The translations under genes and the position numbers were made by a program. Positions 37,888-47,860 of a stretch of DNA of 64,000 nucleotides are shown piece by piece. Where the stretch lies: assembly GCA_963942565.1 (NCBI GenBank), contig OZ012686.1, forward strand, positions 57,627,987 to 57,691,986, written 5' to 3'. Position 1 is the first letter of the stretch; each line of letters starts with the position of its first letter. This DNA comes from Maea johnstoni. Taxonomy: Eukaryota > Annelida > Polychaeta > Spionida > Magelonidae. The notes beneath the pieces are model-generated. The model worked only from the letters and a program-made list of their open reading frames with translations, was not told the origin of the DNA and did no database searches.

Positions 37888-39089
37888 TTCCACAATACAA
37901 TTGAAAAAGTCTGTAAAACATGCAGCCTTTACAAATGCATATTTCTATCCAATTTCTATTCGCTTAAAAAGTATCATCATAAGGATGACACTTTTCTAGT
38001 AGGGTTTGAAATTAAGGCCTGTCCTGGACACGTAGTTCTTCTAACTCACTGTAAGGCAGGTCAAAACTGTTAGAAGCACCTTCCCTTCATTATTTACTTG
38101 CCCTTCAGGAGCAGTTGTTTTTAGGTTATTGTTGAGACCTGCCTGCCATGAGTTATTTTAGCTCTCTTATTTCTGATGTTTGTGAAAAAAATTGGTATTA
38201 ACTGTTAAACACTGAAGGGTCTTATTTTCCTCCCCTTCCCAAAAAGACTCAGTAAGTAAAATGCTATTTTGAAATGAAGGTAATGCTATGCAGATTGCCT
38301 ATTGTTCCAGTTGTATTGATATTCCGGCAGCCTGCAGGTTCTCTGCTGACTGTTTTCATATCCTCGGCGTTTTCTGCAGAAGCCACATTCACTGGAACAC
38401 AATAAAAGATTGATCTGTGAGGTATTTGCCTATGTCAGAGTTCTAGGATGCTCTGGGCACTACACAGTCGATCCATTCACCCCAAGTGCACCTTCAAATC
38501 CAGACTACTATGCCTTACGGATACCCATCCAGTGGGTGTCATTTGGTAAATATTTGAAGAAATGTTAGTCAGAATACAGACCATACCTTTTCCAAATTGA
38601 TTTTCAATTTCTTGAGGGTTATTAAGCTTGTTTGGTATAGATGATAGATGATCTTTATTTCAAGTCGTTAATCATTTTTACATAGTAAACACAAGCTGCC
38701 AGGGCTCTTGGCCGACTACAAAATAACAATATAAAATATAACATACAGGGTGTAACAGCATTATAAATTATAAGTAGAGGGGAAGTAAGTTGGCACATAT
38801 TAATTGACAATGAGTAATATCTTCAGTCTTTCGGGACATATGTTTATGATTTTGGAGTGTAATAGCAGATACTCCTACTCATTTACTGGTGGATTGAGAC
38901 ATAGTTGTTTCAAACCAATCAGACATGCTCTCTATTTGTGTCTGGGTTAATTGTTCTTCTTATCTGCCAATAACTCTGCCCCAGCTGTTCACTGGGGCAT
39001 TGTGTAAACTTAGGCTAGTTTATGTAATGGTTTGGATCTATGTTGACTGTAATGTGTGTGAGAACAAAAGGAACTCATTACTGGGGACC
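37888..39089. other. Intron 1 DNA, nothing firmly recognised
   Basis: A repeat-like stretch lies around 37990-38070 (GGTTTGAAATTAAGGCCTGTC ... GGCAGGTCAAAACTG). No gene is recognised. Confidence 0.35.
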
Positions 39090-39600
39090 TGCCTGTATCT
39101 TAATCCATTTATACCCTGGCCATGGTGGCCGTCTGCCACCTAAATAGCTGATAGATATAGGAGTCATGGGAGAACTGTTTGGATGGTTGTACATCAAACA
39201 TTTTATTGCCCATGAGATTTATAAATGCATTATATGGATATCTAGAGCAAGTTAGTGATTGCTTGATAATGTGTTCAAAGACAAAACGATATGTTGGCCT
39301 GCATCTTAATCCATTTATACACTGAGCAATGCGGCTGTCAGCTACCTAAATAGCTTATAGATAAAGCAGTTTGTGGTATTTCTATTTTGATAGTTGTATA
39401 TCCAAAAACATTTTATTGCTCATGAGATATATATTGCAGCATAGAGATATGTAGAGCAGGTTTGTGGTAACCACATGTACTCTAGTTAGGAACCATTTGG
39501 ATGGTTGTACATAAAACATTTTATTGCTCATGAGATATATTGCATCATAGCGGTATGTACTAGAGCAGGTTTGTTGTAATCAAGTGTACTCTATGTAGGA
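39090..39600. repeat. Degenerate tandem array, about 209-bp unit, 2.3 copies
   Basis: CTTAATCCATTTATACMCTG and CACCTAAATAGCT...TAGATA recur near 39097 and 39306. GATGGTTGTACATmAAACAT with TTTATTGCyCATGAGAT recurs near 39181, 39392 and 39500. Confidence 0.7.
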
Positions 39601-40734
39601 ATGGGTTAACTGTGTTATTCCAGTATCTCCCTGTCTATCTGCTTAAGCCTATATGCGGAAGGCCTAAAGATAAGCCTCAGTTTGTTCAATTATAAATCAA
39701 TGAACCAGCAGCACATGGCCTGGCCTACTGATCAGAGATAAATAGCCTTAACCTTTTCTCTCATGTCTTTTCCCATTACATATTTCAAGGTTTTAGAACC
39801 CCTTCTTGAATTTACTATATAAATCAACCTTTGTTTTCCTTTGTCTGAAATGTTTAGCTGCCACAATATTCTGGCATGCCCTCTAATAAGGTACTCAGAC
39901 TTGTATAGGTGTGACAGTATAACTTACAAATAGGACGTAGTACGAGGTGCTGAGGAACAAACCAGATTTGCTGCCATCTTATTCTTTTCCCTGTAACTAG
40001 TAAAAAAGGAATTTGTAGTTTTATTTCTCATAGATTTTCCTGACTTCTTTAAAAGTTAAATTTGTGATTAAACCATTGAACACATTTGAGGCAGTCTGAA
40101 TTATATGTGGAAAACCACCAAGTCACTGGCAAGTTTCTCACACACCACAAGTTGGTTTTGAACTCGGGCAGTGGTGAAAGACAGCGAGTAGTCTGTGGCT
40201 GTACCTTGGACCACTTGGCTACTGGGGTAGGCCCCTACTCTTCATGAAGACAGTATGAATGGTTGAAGAGGTGCATACTGCATGTGCTGGTGGCGACTAA
40301 AGGGATTTCTAGAGGGAGTCCTAATAGCTTGGTTCTGTCTGGCAGATATGGATTAATAGATTACCATTCACATAGCGCTATGCCCTGAGTGGCCTATAAT
40401 TGGATATGTCTAGTTCATTGCCAGTCTTAGAACGATCACAATATCACTCTCACTGACCCACTGAATTCACATGAGGCAATCAGAACCAACACCATTCTCT
40501 GCTGTTATTGAAAAAATAGAGGATAAATTGGTTTTGATAGAAATGTCATACTGTGTATGGTTTTCAATTTTACCCCATGGATCCCATAGAGGGTCAAAAA
40601 TGCCTTAACTATTTCACTATTTGGTGATAACTTTCAAAGAAAAGCATCAAATATTGAATCAGATAGAAAATTGTTTATCTCAGTGATTGTTTCAAAACAA
40701 AGTGCCCAATGATCCAAAGTTATCAGTGACTTTG
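39601..40734. other. Intron 1 DNA containing a SINE fragment
   Basis: Apart from the tRNA-derived segment at 40150-40235, no element or gene is recognised. Confidence 0.35.
40150..40235 (-). repeat. tRNA-derived SINE head, minus strand
   Basis: On the minus strand it has an A-box-like TAGCCAAGTGGTCCAAGG (complement of 40204-40221) and a B-box-like GAGTTCAAAACC (complement of 40154-40165), about 40 nt apart. The block CTGTCTTTCACCA between them matches CTGTCTCACACCA in the copy at 47780-47860, so the two belong to one family. Confidence 0.6.
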
Positions 40735-40898
40735 CAGGGGTCCAGCTAGACACTAGTAAAAAGATAGCTTACACCTTCAAAAATTGTTTTCAGGGAAAGG
40801 ACTGCAGTGGGAGTGCAGCATTTAGAAAATCTAGGGCTATGAGATCTTGGGTTTGGCTATGGAGATTTGAAAACCTGAGGTCCGGTGGTCTCTTAGAG
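40735..40898. repeat. Dispersed repeat family B, shorter copy
   Basis: It starts CAGGGGTCCAGCTAGACACT and ends near GGTCTCTTAGAG. It shares AAAAGATAGCTTACrCCTT, AATTGTTTTyAGGGAA and GGTTTGAAAACCTsAGGTC-type blocks with 56242-56569 but lacks that copy's first inner segment. The CAGGGGT start is hAT-like; the opposite end is not clear. Confidence 0.65.
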
Positions 40899-40930
40899 AT
40901 ATAATTTGGGCATTGGCGATCATATTAATC

Positions 40931-40990
40931 TGAATATATTGTGGCCTACCTTGAAAAATAGGCACCCGGTTTCCATATCCTGGCTAGGAT
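40931..40990 (-). mobile_element. Fragment of MITE family A
   Basis: Read on the minus strand: CTAGCCAGGATATGGAAACC, GGGTGCCTATTTTTCAAGG, CCACAATATATT. This matches the left end of family A. The right half is missing. Confidence 0.6.
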
Positions 40991-41902
40991 AATGCTTTGA
41001 AATAACAATTAAATTTTTGGATCAACAGGAAATATTATCATATAGGCAGTGTTACAGGAAGCACAGACAGTTATTTCCTGCTCTATTATGTTGTTCATTT
41101 ACATAAACCATGCAGCAATGCTAGTCATTTATATGCACTCATCAACATCTTTAGTTCATTAAATATTTAAGAATTGCACTCCTGGGGATCAGCTTTTGGT
41201 ATTAAAAAAAACTCCAACTCAATCATATAACTCACTTCATTTACGTATGTACACAGGGATTGGCCTATTAGTAATAATAGCACTCTAATCATTGATGAGT
41301 TATATTAGTGACATGATTACTTAACTCAGTAAATTGCACAAATACATGTAGTACGAATAGGAATGGTGAGTAATATAAAAAGGTTGACACTTGACTGTTT
41401 AATTTCATATGGCCGAATTGAATTATGTGCATAAAAACCTCCAATATATTGAGTGAAAACGTCCCAGATGTGTACACATTTTCTTGGTCTTTTTTCCTTA
41501 TAATTCCACCTTGTGGAAATGAACTGAGAAATGAACACCACGTATTGTGAACATCATGCCTGCGTCTTAAGGTATTCACTATTCATATCTTATTAAAGGA
41601 TTCACTCTACACATTTACTGCTTTCCTATTTCTTCTTTGTTTTTGATTCTTTAGGGTTAGACAACTAAGGTGTTTGGAGATAACTATTTTGCTCAGAAAA
41701 TTTTCTCTACAAGTACCATGTTTGCTGTGTTTTCTCTTTGTTTATCTCTTTGTTTTGGTGCTTCAGGGCTGAACAAACCAGCTGAACAAACTAGCATCGA
41801 AGGTCTTCACAAAATGTTCACTCTTCACGTTTACTGTAACAAATGACTGTTTAATACCTCTACCTGTTTGATATTGACATGTGTTTTTCGTTGTTGTTTC
41901 AG
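40991..41902 (+). other. End of putative SNAP-25 intron 1
   Basis: AT-rich sequence leading to the pyrimidine tract and acceptor GTTGTTGTTTCAG at 41902. Small minus-strand frames here show no family character. Confidence 0.45.
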
Positions 41903-42077
41903 AGATCATCTTGATCAGTAGTGCTTGCTCCTCGCCGTAAGACCCCTCACAGACAGCAGCAGGAAGATGGCGGCCCCAGAAGTAGCAGTAGCAGGAGGAG
42001 GAGGAGACTTGCCGGACGGAGAGATGCGCACGGAGCTGCAGGACATGCAGATGAAGATGAATGAGGCGACAGATGAG
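41903..42077 (+). CDS. SNAP25: SNAP-25 family Qbc-SNARE, first coding exon (5' UTR part plus codons 1-37)
   Basis: SNAP-25 is the plasma-membrane SNARE that pairs with syntaxin and synaptobrevin to drive exocytosis. The exon follows GTTGTTGTTTCAG and ends GATGAG/GTAAGC in phase 0. The ATG at 41967 sits in GGAAGATGGCG, a strong Kozak context, and an in-frame TAG at 41919 lies upstream, so this start is secure. Residues 19-37, EMRTELQDMQMKMNEATDE, align without gaps with the start of vertebrate SNAP-25 (DMRNELEEMQRRADQLADE, from memory). As I recall, the vertebrate gene also has a coding-exon boundary at this point, before the SLESTRRM segment. The first 18 residues (MAAPEVAVAGGGGDLPDG) are an Ala/Gly-rich extension not found in vertebrate SNAP-25. 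The remaining exons lie beyond the window. The gene could also be the SNAP-23/25 ancestor rather than strictly SNAP-25. Confidence 0.85.
41967..42077 (+). CDS. SNAP25: SNAP-25 coding part of exon, 37 codons
   Basis: This is the coding portion only: 111 nt, ATG to GAG, phase 0 at its end. It covers the N-terminal start of the first (Qb) SNARE helix. The palmitoylated cysteine linker and second SNARE helix are not in this window. Confidence 0.82.
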
Positions 42078-42903
42078 GTAAGCCGCCACCGCCATTCATC
42101 TCCTCGGGGTCCGGCAGCCCCCATCTGCTACCACCAATAACATGCTCCTCCCTGACACATTCTGGCAGGAACCCACTCGTTTTGGTACCAACTTGCCATG
42201 TTGGTCATAGTTTTAAATTGCCCAGCATAAAGAATGAACTTGACTGGCAAAATATTCAATTACAGTTAAGAACCTCTGGAATGGAAAAACGTATTAGAAT
42301 TTTTTTCTAAATTCCACACACACACACACATATATATATATACATATCCATCAGTTTCATTTATGCTTCTCATCTATTTGAACTTCAATTGAAGAAAACC
42401 GTCAGAAGTTTAACTTGTAATGTCGAGCAATTGAGTACCTTTTTCTACTTGGCCCAATGTATCTATACATTGAATGTATATATACCTTTAAAATGATAAA
42501 TATTGTAAATTAAGCCAATCACAGACCCATTTGTTGTGTTTCTAAATACATGTAGTATCAACATTGGCCTTATCTAGATGTAACATATCATTGCCCTGCT
42601 CTCTACATAGGGATTATTCTAGAGCTCTGCACTGTGCAGACTTGGCCTATTCACAGAACTAGTGTCCTGCTGGCTGGTAAGTGCAGTTAATGAGAGCCAG
42701 AGAATGACAGTAACAGTTCAGTGGAGACAGATTGCTGCTCACTGGAGATGCTGATGGAGATTCACTGATATTGATTTCATGTGTATCATTGTCGGTGCAT
42801 GCCACAGCCATGGAGCTCTACAAACACGGAAAACATCTCTCTAGTCTACTACATGATCAGCCCTGCTGAGATCTGTTTGAAAGCCTTGCTATATCCCACC
42901 ACC
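42078..42903 (+). other. Start of the next SNAP-25 intron
   Basis: It begins GTAAGC. A CA then TA microsatellite lies at 42316-42344. No further SNAP-25 exon is seen in the rest of the window, so this intron exceeds 21.9 kb. Confidence 0.6.
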
Positions 42904-43209
42904 CAGAGTCTTAGCCAGGGTTTAGAAACTGGGTGCCCAAAATTGGCAATTGTAAAGTTTTGGGGCATCCTTTTTTTCAAGGGAGACCACAATATACTCA
43001 TATTACTATAAACATGCATTTACTTAATGAAATAAAGCTAAATGATTTCCATATAAAATGCCATGAGAATTATATTGAGGTGAAAAAAAAAATTACATGC
43101 TTGATATTTACATTTTAACAAATTCCTCACAAATTGTTTTGGGTAGTTGTGATTTTTGAGGGTTTGGGTGTCCAAATAACACCCAGATGCCCTGCTGGCT
43201 AAGACTTTC
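42904..43209 (+). mobile_element. hAT-type MITE, family A, 306 bp, exact 8-bp duplication
   Basis: It begins CAGAGTCTTAGCCAGG and ends GGCTAAGACTTTC, with the exact duplication CCACCACC on both sides. The body matches family A. Confidence 0.88.
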
Positions 43210-43599
43210 CCACCACCCCCATCCTGGCTACAGTACTGGCTGAAGCACCAGGGGCTCTGTGAAGGGCTGCATAATGCAATATAAAGTAATGCATGTCTCT
43301 TGTGAGACGCATCAAGCTTAATCCAACATGATGATTCCGATGAAAGACAAAGTGGTGGTGTCAGCGCTTGGTGATGGCTCGCAGCATGGGAGGTTTGAAG
43401 AAATATTGCAAGATGCAGTATAAGAGAAAGAGTTCCTAAGAAGTCTGCACCCTAAGCATAAGCTATTGCATAGTGTGTTAGCTGCTGATGTGTTTAGGGA
43501 GGCCATATCTCTTTGTTTGGGTCCTTTATTCACAATAAGCAAATAGCTTAGGCGTGTTGGCTGGTAATAAAAGTCTACCAAATGGATTTGCCAATTTCC
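43210..43599. other. Intron DNA, nothing recognised
   Basis: No element or conserved coding is seen. Confidence 0.35.
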
Positions 43600-43995
43600 T
43601 ACTCACTGGTCCTGGCATTGGTGAGGGTGATAGAAGTATTTATAGGGGAGTAAGGGAGGTCCTTTACCTCATTCTGCTATCAGTGGGGCTTCTTTTCTCT
43701 GATTTCCTACCTACTTAGACTAGGGATTGCTCATTAGAGAATGTGAGGCCGGAGTGCATCAGCTCATTCTCATACAAGGATTTTGCTGTTTTCAGATTTC
43801 CCACCTGCTTGTACTAGACATTGGTGACTGCCTGTTGGTGATATGAGAATCTATTAGGGAATAACGGAGGGCCTTAGTTCATTCTCCTGCCATCAGAACT
43901 TTGCTGTTTTCAGGTCTGGGCTCATTAGGAGCTGGCATTGGTGAGGGTGATAAGAGAATGTTAGGCATTGCCAATACCATGGCCTCTGTGTTCAA
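43600..43995. repeat. Degenerate tandem array, about 130-bp unit, three copies
   Basis: Recurring blocks are GGCATTGGTGAGGGTGATA, CTCATTCTGCTATCAG/CATTCTCCTGCCATCAG, TTTGCTGTTTTCAG and CCTACTTRGACTAGR. The open frame starting at 43901 begins inside it and is not credible. Confidence 0.65.
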
Positions 43996-44831
43996 TAGAT
44001 ACAGCTGTGCTATATTCCCACCACACATGAGGGTGGCCACTGACTGCAGCATATTGTCACGGCTGGTTGGACAGAGGGTCACTACATGTCACGATCACAG
44101 CATCCATCAATTGTCTGATCACAACCTATTAGATATTGACTCCATGGCAATGGCAGATGATTCAACCCTGGAGACCAATCACGTCGCCATTTCATTGTCC
44201 TATGAGGCATTAAGTGAGCACGTTCTGGGTGGATTTAGGCAGATTGGTAATTGCATGTGTATTTGTTAGAGGATTAGGTCAGCTTTAGTCTATTTTTGGA
44301 ATTAATACGGACAGGATTATATTACAGATCAATCGCTCGGTGAATTTTTGCAATTGTATACTTTGAATAGTTCTTGGTGAATATGGCATCTTAGGAACCT
44401 GATATATTTATACCAAACAAGTGTATTTGCCATGTTTTGTTTTTTGCAAAGCATTGTGTATCGCCTGGTATGCTTTTGGCCAATGCTTAATATTCATAAA
44501 TATTGTAAATTGTAAATATTGAATCTGTATGAAAGAATAAATGCATTTCATGTAATTTGCATTGAATTAGTGAACCGATAATGGAAAATTGAGAAATGCA
44601 CTCCACATGATTCACAGACTGGCCCAATGGATCTAGTCGGTCATTTATTCTCAGCTTCAAGCCATCTCTCAGTTACAGGCCAGTGCATGCAGCAGCAGGC
44701 TGAGTGAGCAATTTTTCTTGAAAAGGTGAATCTCAATTCTGGTAATATGTGCTAACTTTCCTTAGCCATTAGCTGGCCAACGTGATGGTGGCACATATTG
44801 TTTAAGCTCTTGTGGAGGTTTCACTGACTCT
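43996..44831. other. Intron DNA, nothing recognised
   Basis: AT-rich, with no element boundaries. Confidence 0.35.
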
Positions 44832-45569
44832 GCCTTACTTAGGGCAGTAGGTATGAGGAAAGAGGGCAAGGTGGCACATATTGTGTGTGCTACTGCTATA
44901 CACTACTGGTCCAGCCTGACTTAAGGTAGTAGGTATGAGGAAAGAGGGCAAGGTGGCACATATTGTGTGTGCTACTGCTATACACTACTGGTCCAGCCTG
45001 ACTTAGGGTAGTAGGTATGAGGAAAGAGGGCAAGGTGGCACATATTGTGTGTGCTACTGCTATACACTACTGGTCCAGCCTGACTTAGGGTAGTAGGTAT
45101 GAGGAAAAAGGGCAAGGTGGCACATATTGTGTGTGCTACTGCTATACACTACTGGTCCAGCCTGACTTAGGGTAGTAGGTATGAGGAAAGAGGGCAAGGT
45201 GGCACATATTGTGTGTGCTACTGCTATACACTACTGGTCCAGCCTGACTTAGGGTAGTAGGTATGAGGAAAAGGGCAAGGTGGCACATATTGTGTGTGCT
45301 ACTGCTATACACTACTGGTCCAGCCTGACTTAGGGTAGTAGGTATGAGGAAAAAGGGCAAGGTGGCACATATTGTGTGTGCTACTGCTATACACTACTGG
45401 TCCAGCCTGACTTAAGGTAGTAGGTATGAGGAAAGAGGGCAAGGTGGCACATATTGTGTGTGCTACTGCTATACACTACTGGTCCAGCCTGACTTAAGGT
45501 AGTAGGTATGAGGAAAGAGGGCAAGGTGGCACATATTGTGTGTGCTACTGCTATACACTACTGGTCCAG
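44832..45569. repeat. Minisatellite, 82-bp unit, about 9 copies
   Basis: GCCTGACTTAGGGTAGTAGG recurs with an exact 82-bp period (44914, 44996, 45078, 45160...), with one 81-bp unit. Units are almost identical (GGGTAG/AAGGTAG, GAAAGAGGG/GAAAAAGGG), which implies recent homogenisation. Confidence 0.95.
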
Positions 45570-46479
45570 TTCGGCTTGGGGCGGGCTGATACCATTATGT
45601 GGCAGACTGCTGGTGCATTGCTGAATTAACCAGGGAAGCAGCATCATCCCAGGCACTGTAATTGCTGGCCTGGGATCCTGACAATGCTTTTCATACCTCA
45701 TAAACATACCATGAAATAGCTCCTTCAGGAGCCCTGTGCCTGCTATGGTGATCAAGTCATACGCCTATCGCGGGAGCTAAGTGGAAATTAGAAAGGTTTA
45801 ATGGCCCCTAGTTGAAGCCATTGATATCACCCTCTTTAAAAATAGGGCACAGATATCCACCCTCATTCATCACACCCATTCTCAATATAACATAAATGTT
45901 ATTGATATTTGCATCTTTGCCATGCGAAATGCGTAAGTATAAATGGCTAGCTGAATTAAAGGGGTTTGCGATATTTCTCCATTGAGCAGTGCTGCGCATG
46001 TTTTGGCACAGCTAAGCAACGTTTCACCAATTAGATCAACTGCATTCTCAGCCTTGCCGTAGACCAATCATTAGCTTTATTAATCTTCTTTTGCTTCAGA
46101 ATTTTTTATGCCTCCTCATACTCTCGTAGTCTCGTTAAGATCTATAATGACCACTTGGCACTGGGCAGCCAGCCAGATATTGGTAATGGGCCTGTTTGTT
46201 TGAAACTGAGAAGTTATAGACACAGATGAGAATAAAAAAGAGGGTTTTATCATTCCGGGCCTCATTGTTGATATTTTGACAAACTCTATTTGGGCAGATA
46301 CCTACTTAAAAATAATTTTTGAAAGACATGTTATTCTGAACAAAAATAGCAATTTTCCCTCAAATGATATTCTAATTCTTGATATATGCAGATACCCCTC
46401 ACTCAAGTATTATCCTATTCTGACAAAGTTCAGTGGGAGAAAGAAACTCTGACAGAGAAAAGGTTAAGGAGAGGGGAAC
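45570..46479. other. Intron DNA, nothing recognised
   Basis: No gene or element is recognised. Confidence 0.35.
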
Positions 46480-47160
46480 TGAGTAAATACATGTAACCAT
46501 TATTGATGATTCCCAGTCCACTGTCTGACCAAGATAGATGGCCATTTAACTATTGTGTAATAAGTATCATCAAACCCAGATAACATTTTTGAGGGGGCAA
46601 CTCTTAGCAGGAAGGGGTAAAATCTGTAACCATCTTTGATGATCCCTAGTCCTCTGGTAGACTTAGATAGATGGCTATTTCACTATTGTGTAATAAGTAT
46701 CATCTTACCCAGACAAAAACTCTGAGCAGGAAGGGGTAAAAAAGGTATATTTCACCATTATTGATGATGCCTAGTCCACTGTCAGACCAAAATAGATGGC
46801 TGTATGATTTCAGTGATTCTCACAACATTTCTAGAGAGAATTGCAAGCAGGAAGGGAGTGCGGCTATGTATTGAGACGCATGTAACCATTCTGATGATGG
46901 CCATACAAGTATCATCACATTTTTGAGGTGGAACTCTGAGCAGGAAGGGGTTAAAAAAGAAAGGGTAGCAACTGAGTGTAAGCGTGTGTGACCATTATAA
47001 ATGATGCCTAGTCCAGAGGAAGAGGCCTTTTATTTGACAAGTGCCATCACAACATATTTGAGGAGGAACTGACTGAGCAGGAAGGGGTTAGGAAATAAAG
47101 GGGTTGCTACCGTGTGTAGGTGCATCTAAGCATTATTGATGATGCCCGCGGTCCAGCAGC
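46480..47160. repeat. Degenerate tandem array, about 105-133-bp unit, six copies
   Basis: Units start with AACCATTATTGATGATSCC, AGTCC (near 46495, 46628, 46753, 46883, 46990 and 47131). They end with AACTCTGAGCAGGAAGGGGT-like blocks, with ATAGATGGC and GTATCATC in between. Confidence 0.8.
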
Positions 47161-47779
47161 GAGGACGTCAGAGCGAGATGGATGACCATACGATTACCGT
47201 GTGACCTCCCCCTGCCTCCTCTGATCGTTGCTTATCTTGACTCCCAGCCAGATTGTGATTTGTGTGGGATTTTATTGTGGTTGCCTTGGTAACTCATGTG
47301 CTCTACATGTCGAGGGATTGTGTCAGAAAGGTCCGTCTGCGAGTGTCTTTCAGTGCAAAGAGTTGGCATGAATTATTCAAACTGGCAATGAAATGTGATT
47401 TTGCTCTCCATGTCCACCAATGCATCTGGACTTTAACTTGATTCCATAGAGTTCAGACATAAAAACTGGTTTTCTTACCACTTCTAATTGTCCTCTTTAC
47501 AAGGAGCTAACACCATGGACCAGACTGAACCAGGAATCAGGGAGTAAAGTATACATAAGATTCCTAAGTTGTTGTCTGGGCATAAGTCCTGCTGATCAGT
47601 GTCAGCAGCAAGATTGTAGTGCCAAAAAGATGGCTTCAGGATTTCAAAATTTGTGTGTCTTCATTTTTTGCTATGTTTAGGCCAAATTTAGTCAGCTCTG
47701 GATGGTAGAGAAATCCATAGTACCAGTCCAGAAAATCACCCCCTAACCGTAAGTCACTGTCAACATATCCATGTGATTG
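47161..47779. other. GC-richer unique intron segment with an X-box
   Basis: From 47161 to about 47300 the sequence is GC-richer and unique, with GACGTCA near 47165 and a perfect X-box at 47280. The remainder is ordinary. Confidence 0.4.
47280..47293 (+). promoter_or_regulatory. RFX X-box, both halves matching
   Basis: GTTGCCTTGGTAAC fits the X-box consensus GTNRCC, two-base spacer, RGNAAC with both half-sites intact. Confidence 0.55.
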
Positions 47780-47860
47780 GAGCCAGAATCAAACCTAGGT
47801 ATTGGTGTGAGACAGGAAGCATTCATTGCTGAAGCCCTAGATCACTCAGCTATTGAGTTT
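47780..47860 (-). repeat. tRNA-derived SINE head, minus strand, second copy
   Basis: On the minus strand it has an A-box-like TAGCTGAGTGATCTAGGGC (complement of 47834-47852) and a B-box-like AGGTTTGATTCTGGC, and it shares CTGTCTCACACCA with the copy at 40150-40235. Confidence 0.6.

Noticed and set aside
41763-42095. Minus-strand frames across the SNAP-25 exon
   Set aside because: Shadow of the real exon on the opposite strand.
43901-44269. 122-codon open frame on the plus strand
   Set aside because: It begins inside a degenerate tandem array, and the residues match no family I know.
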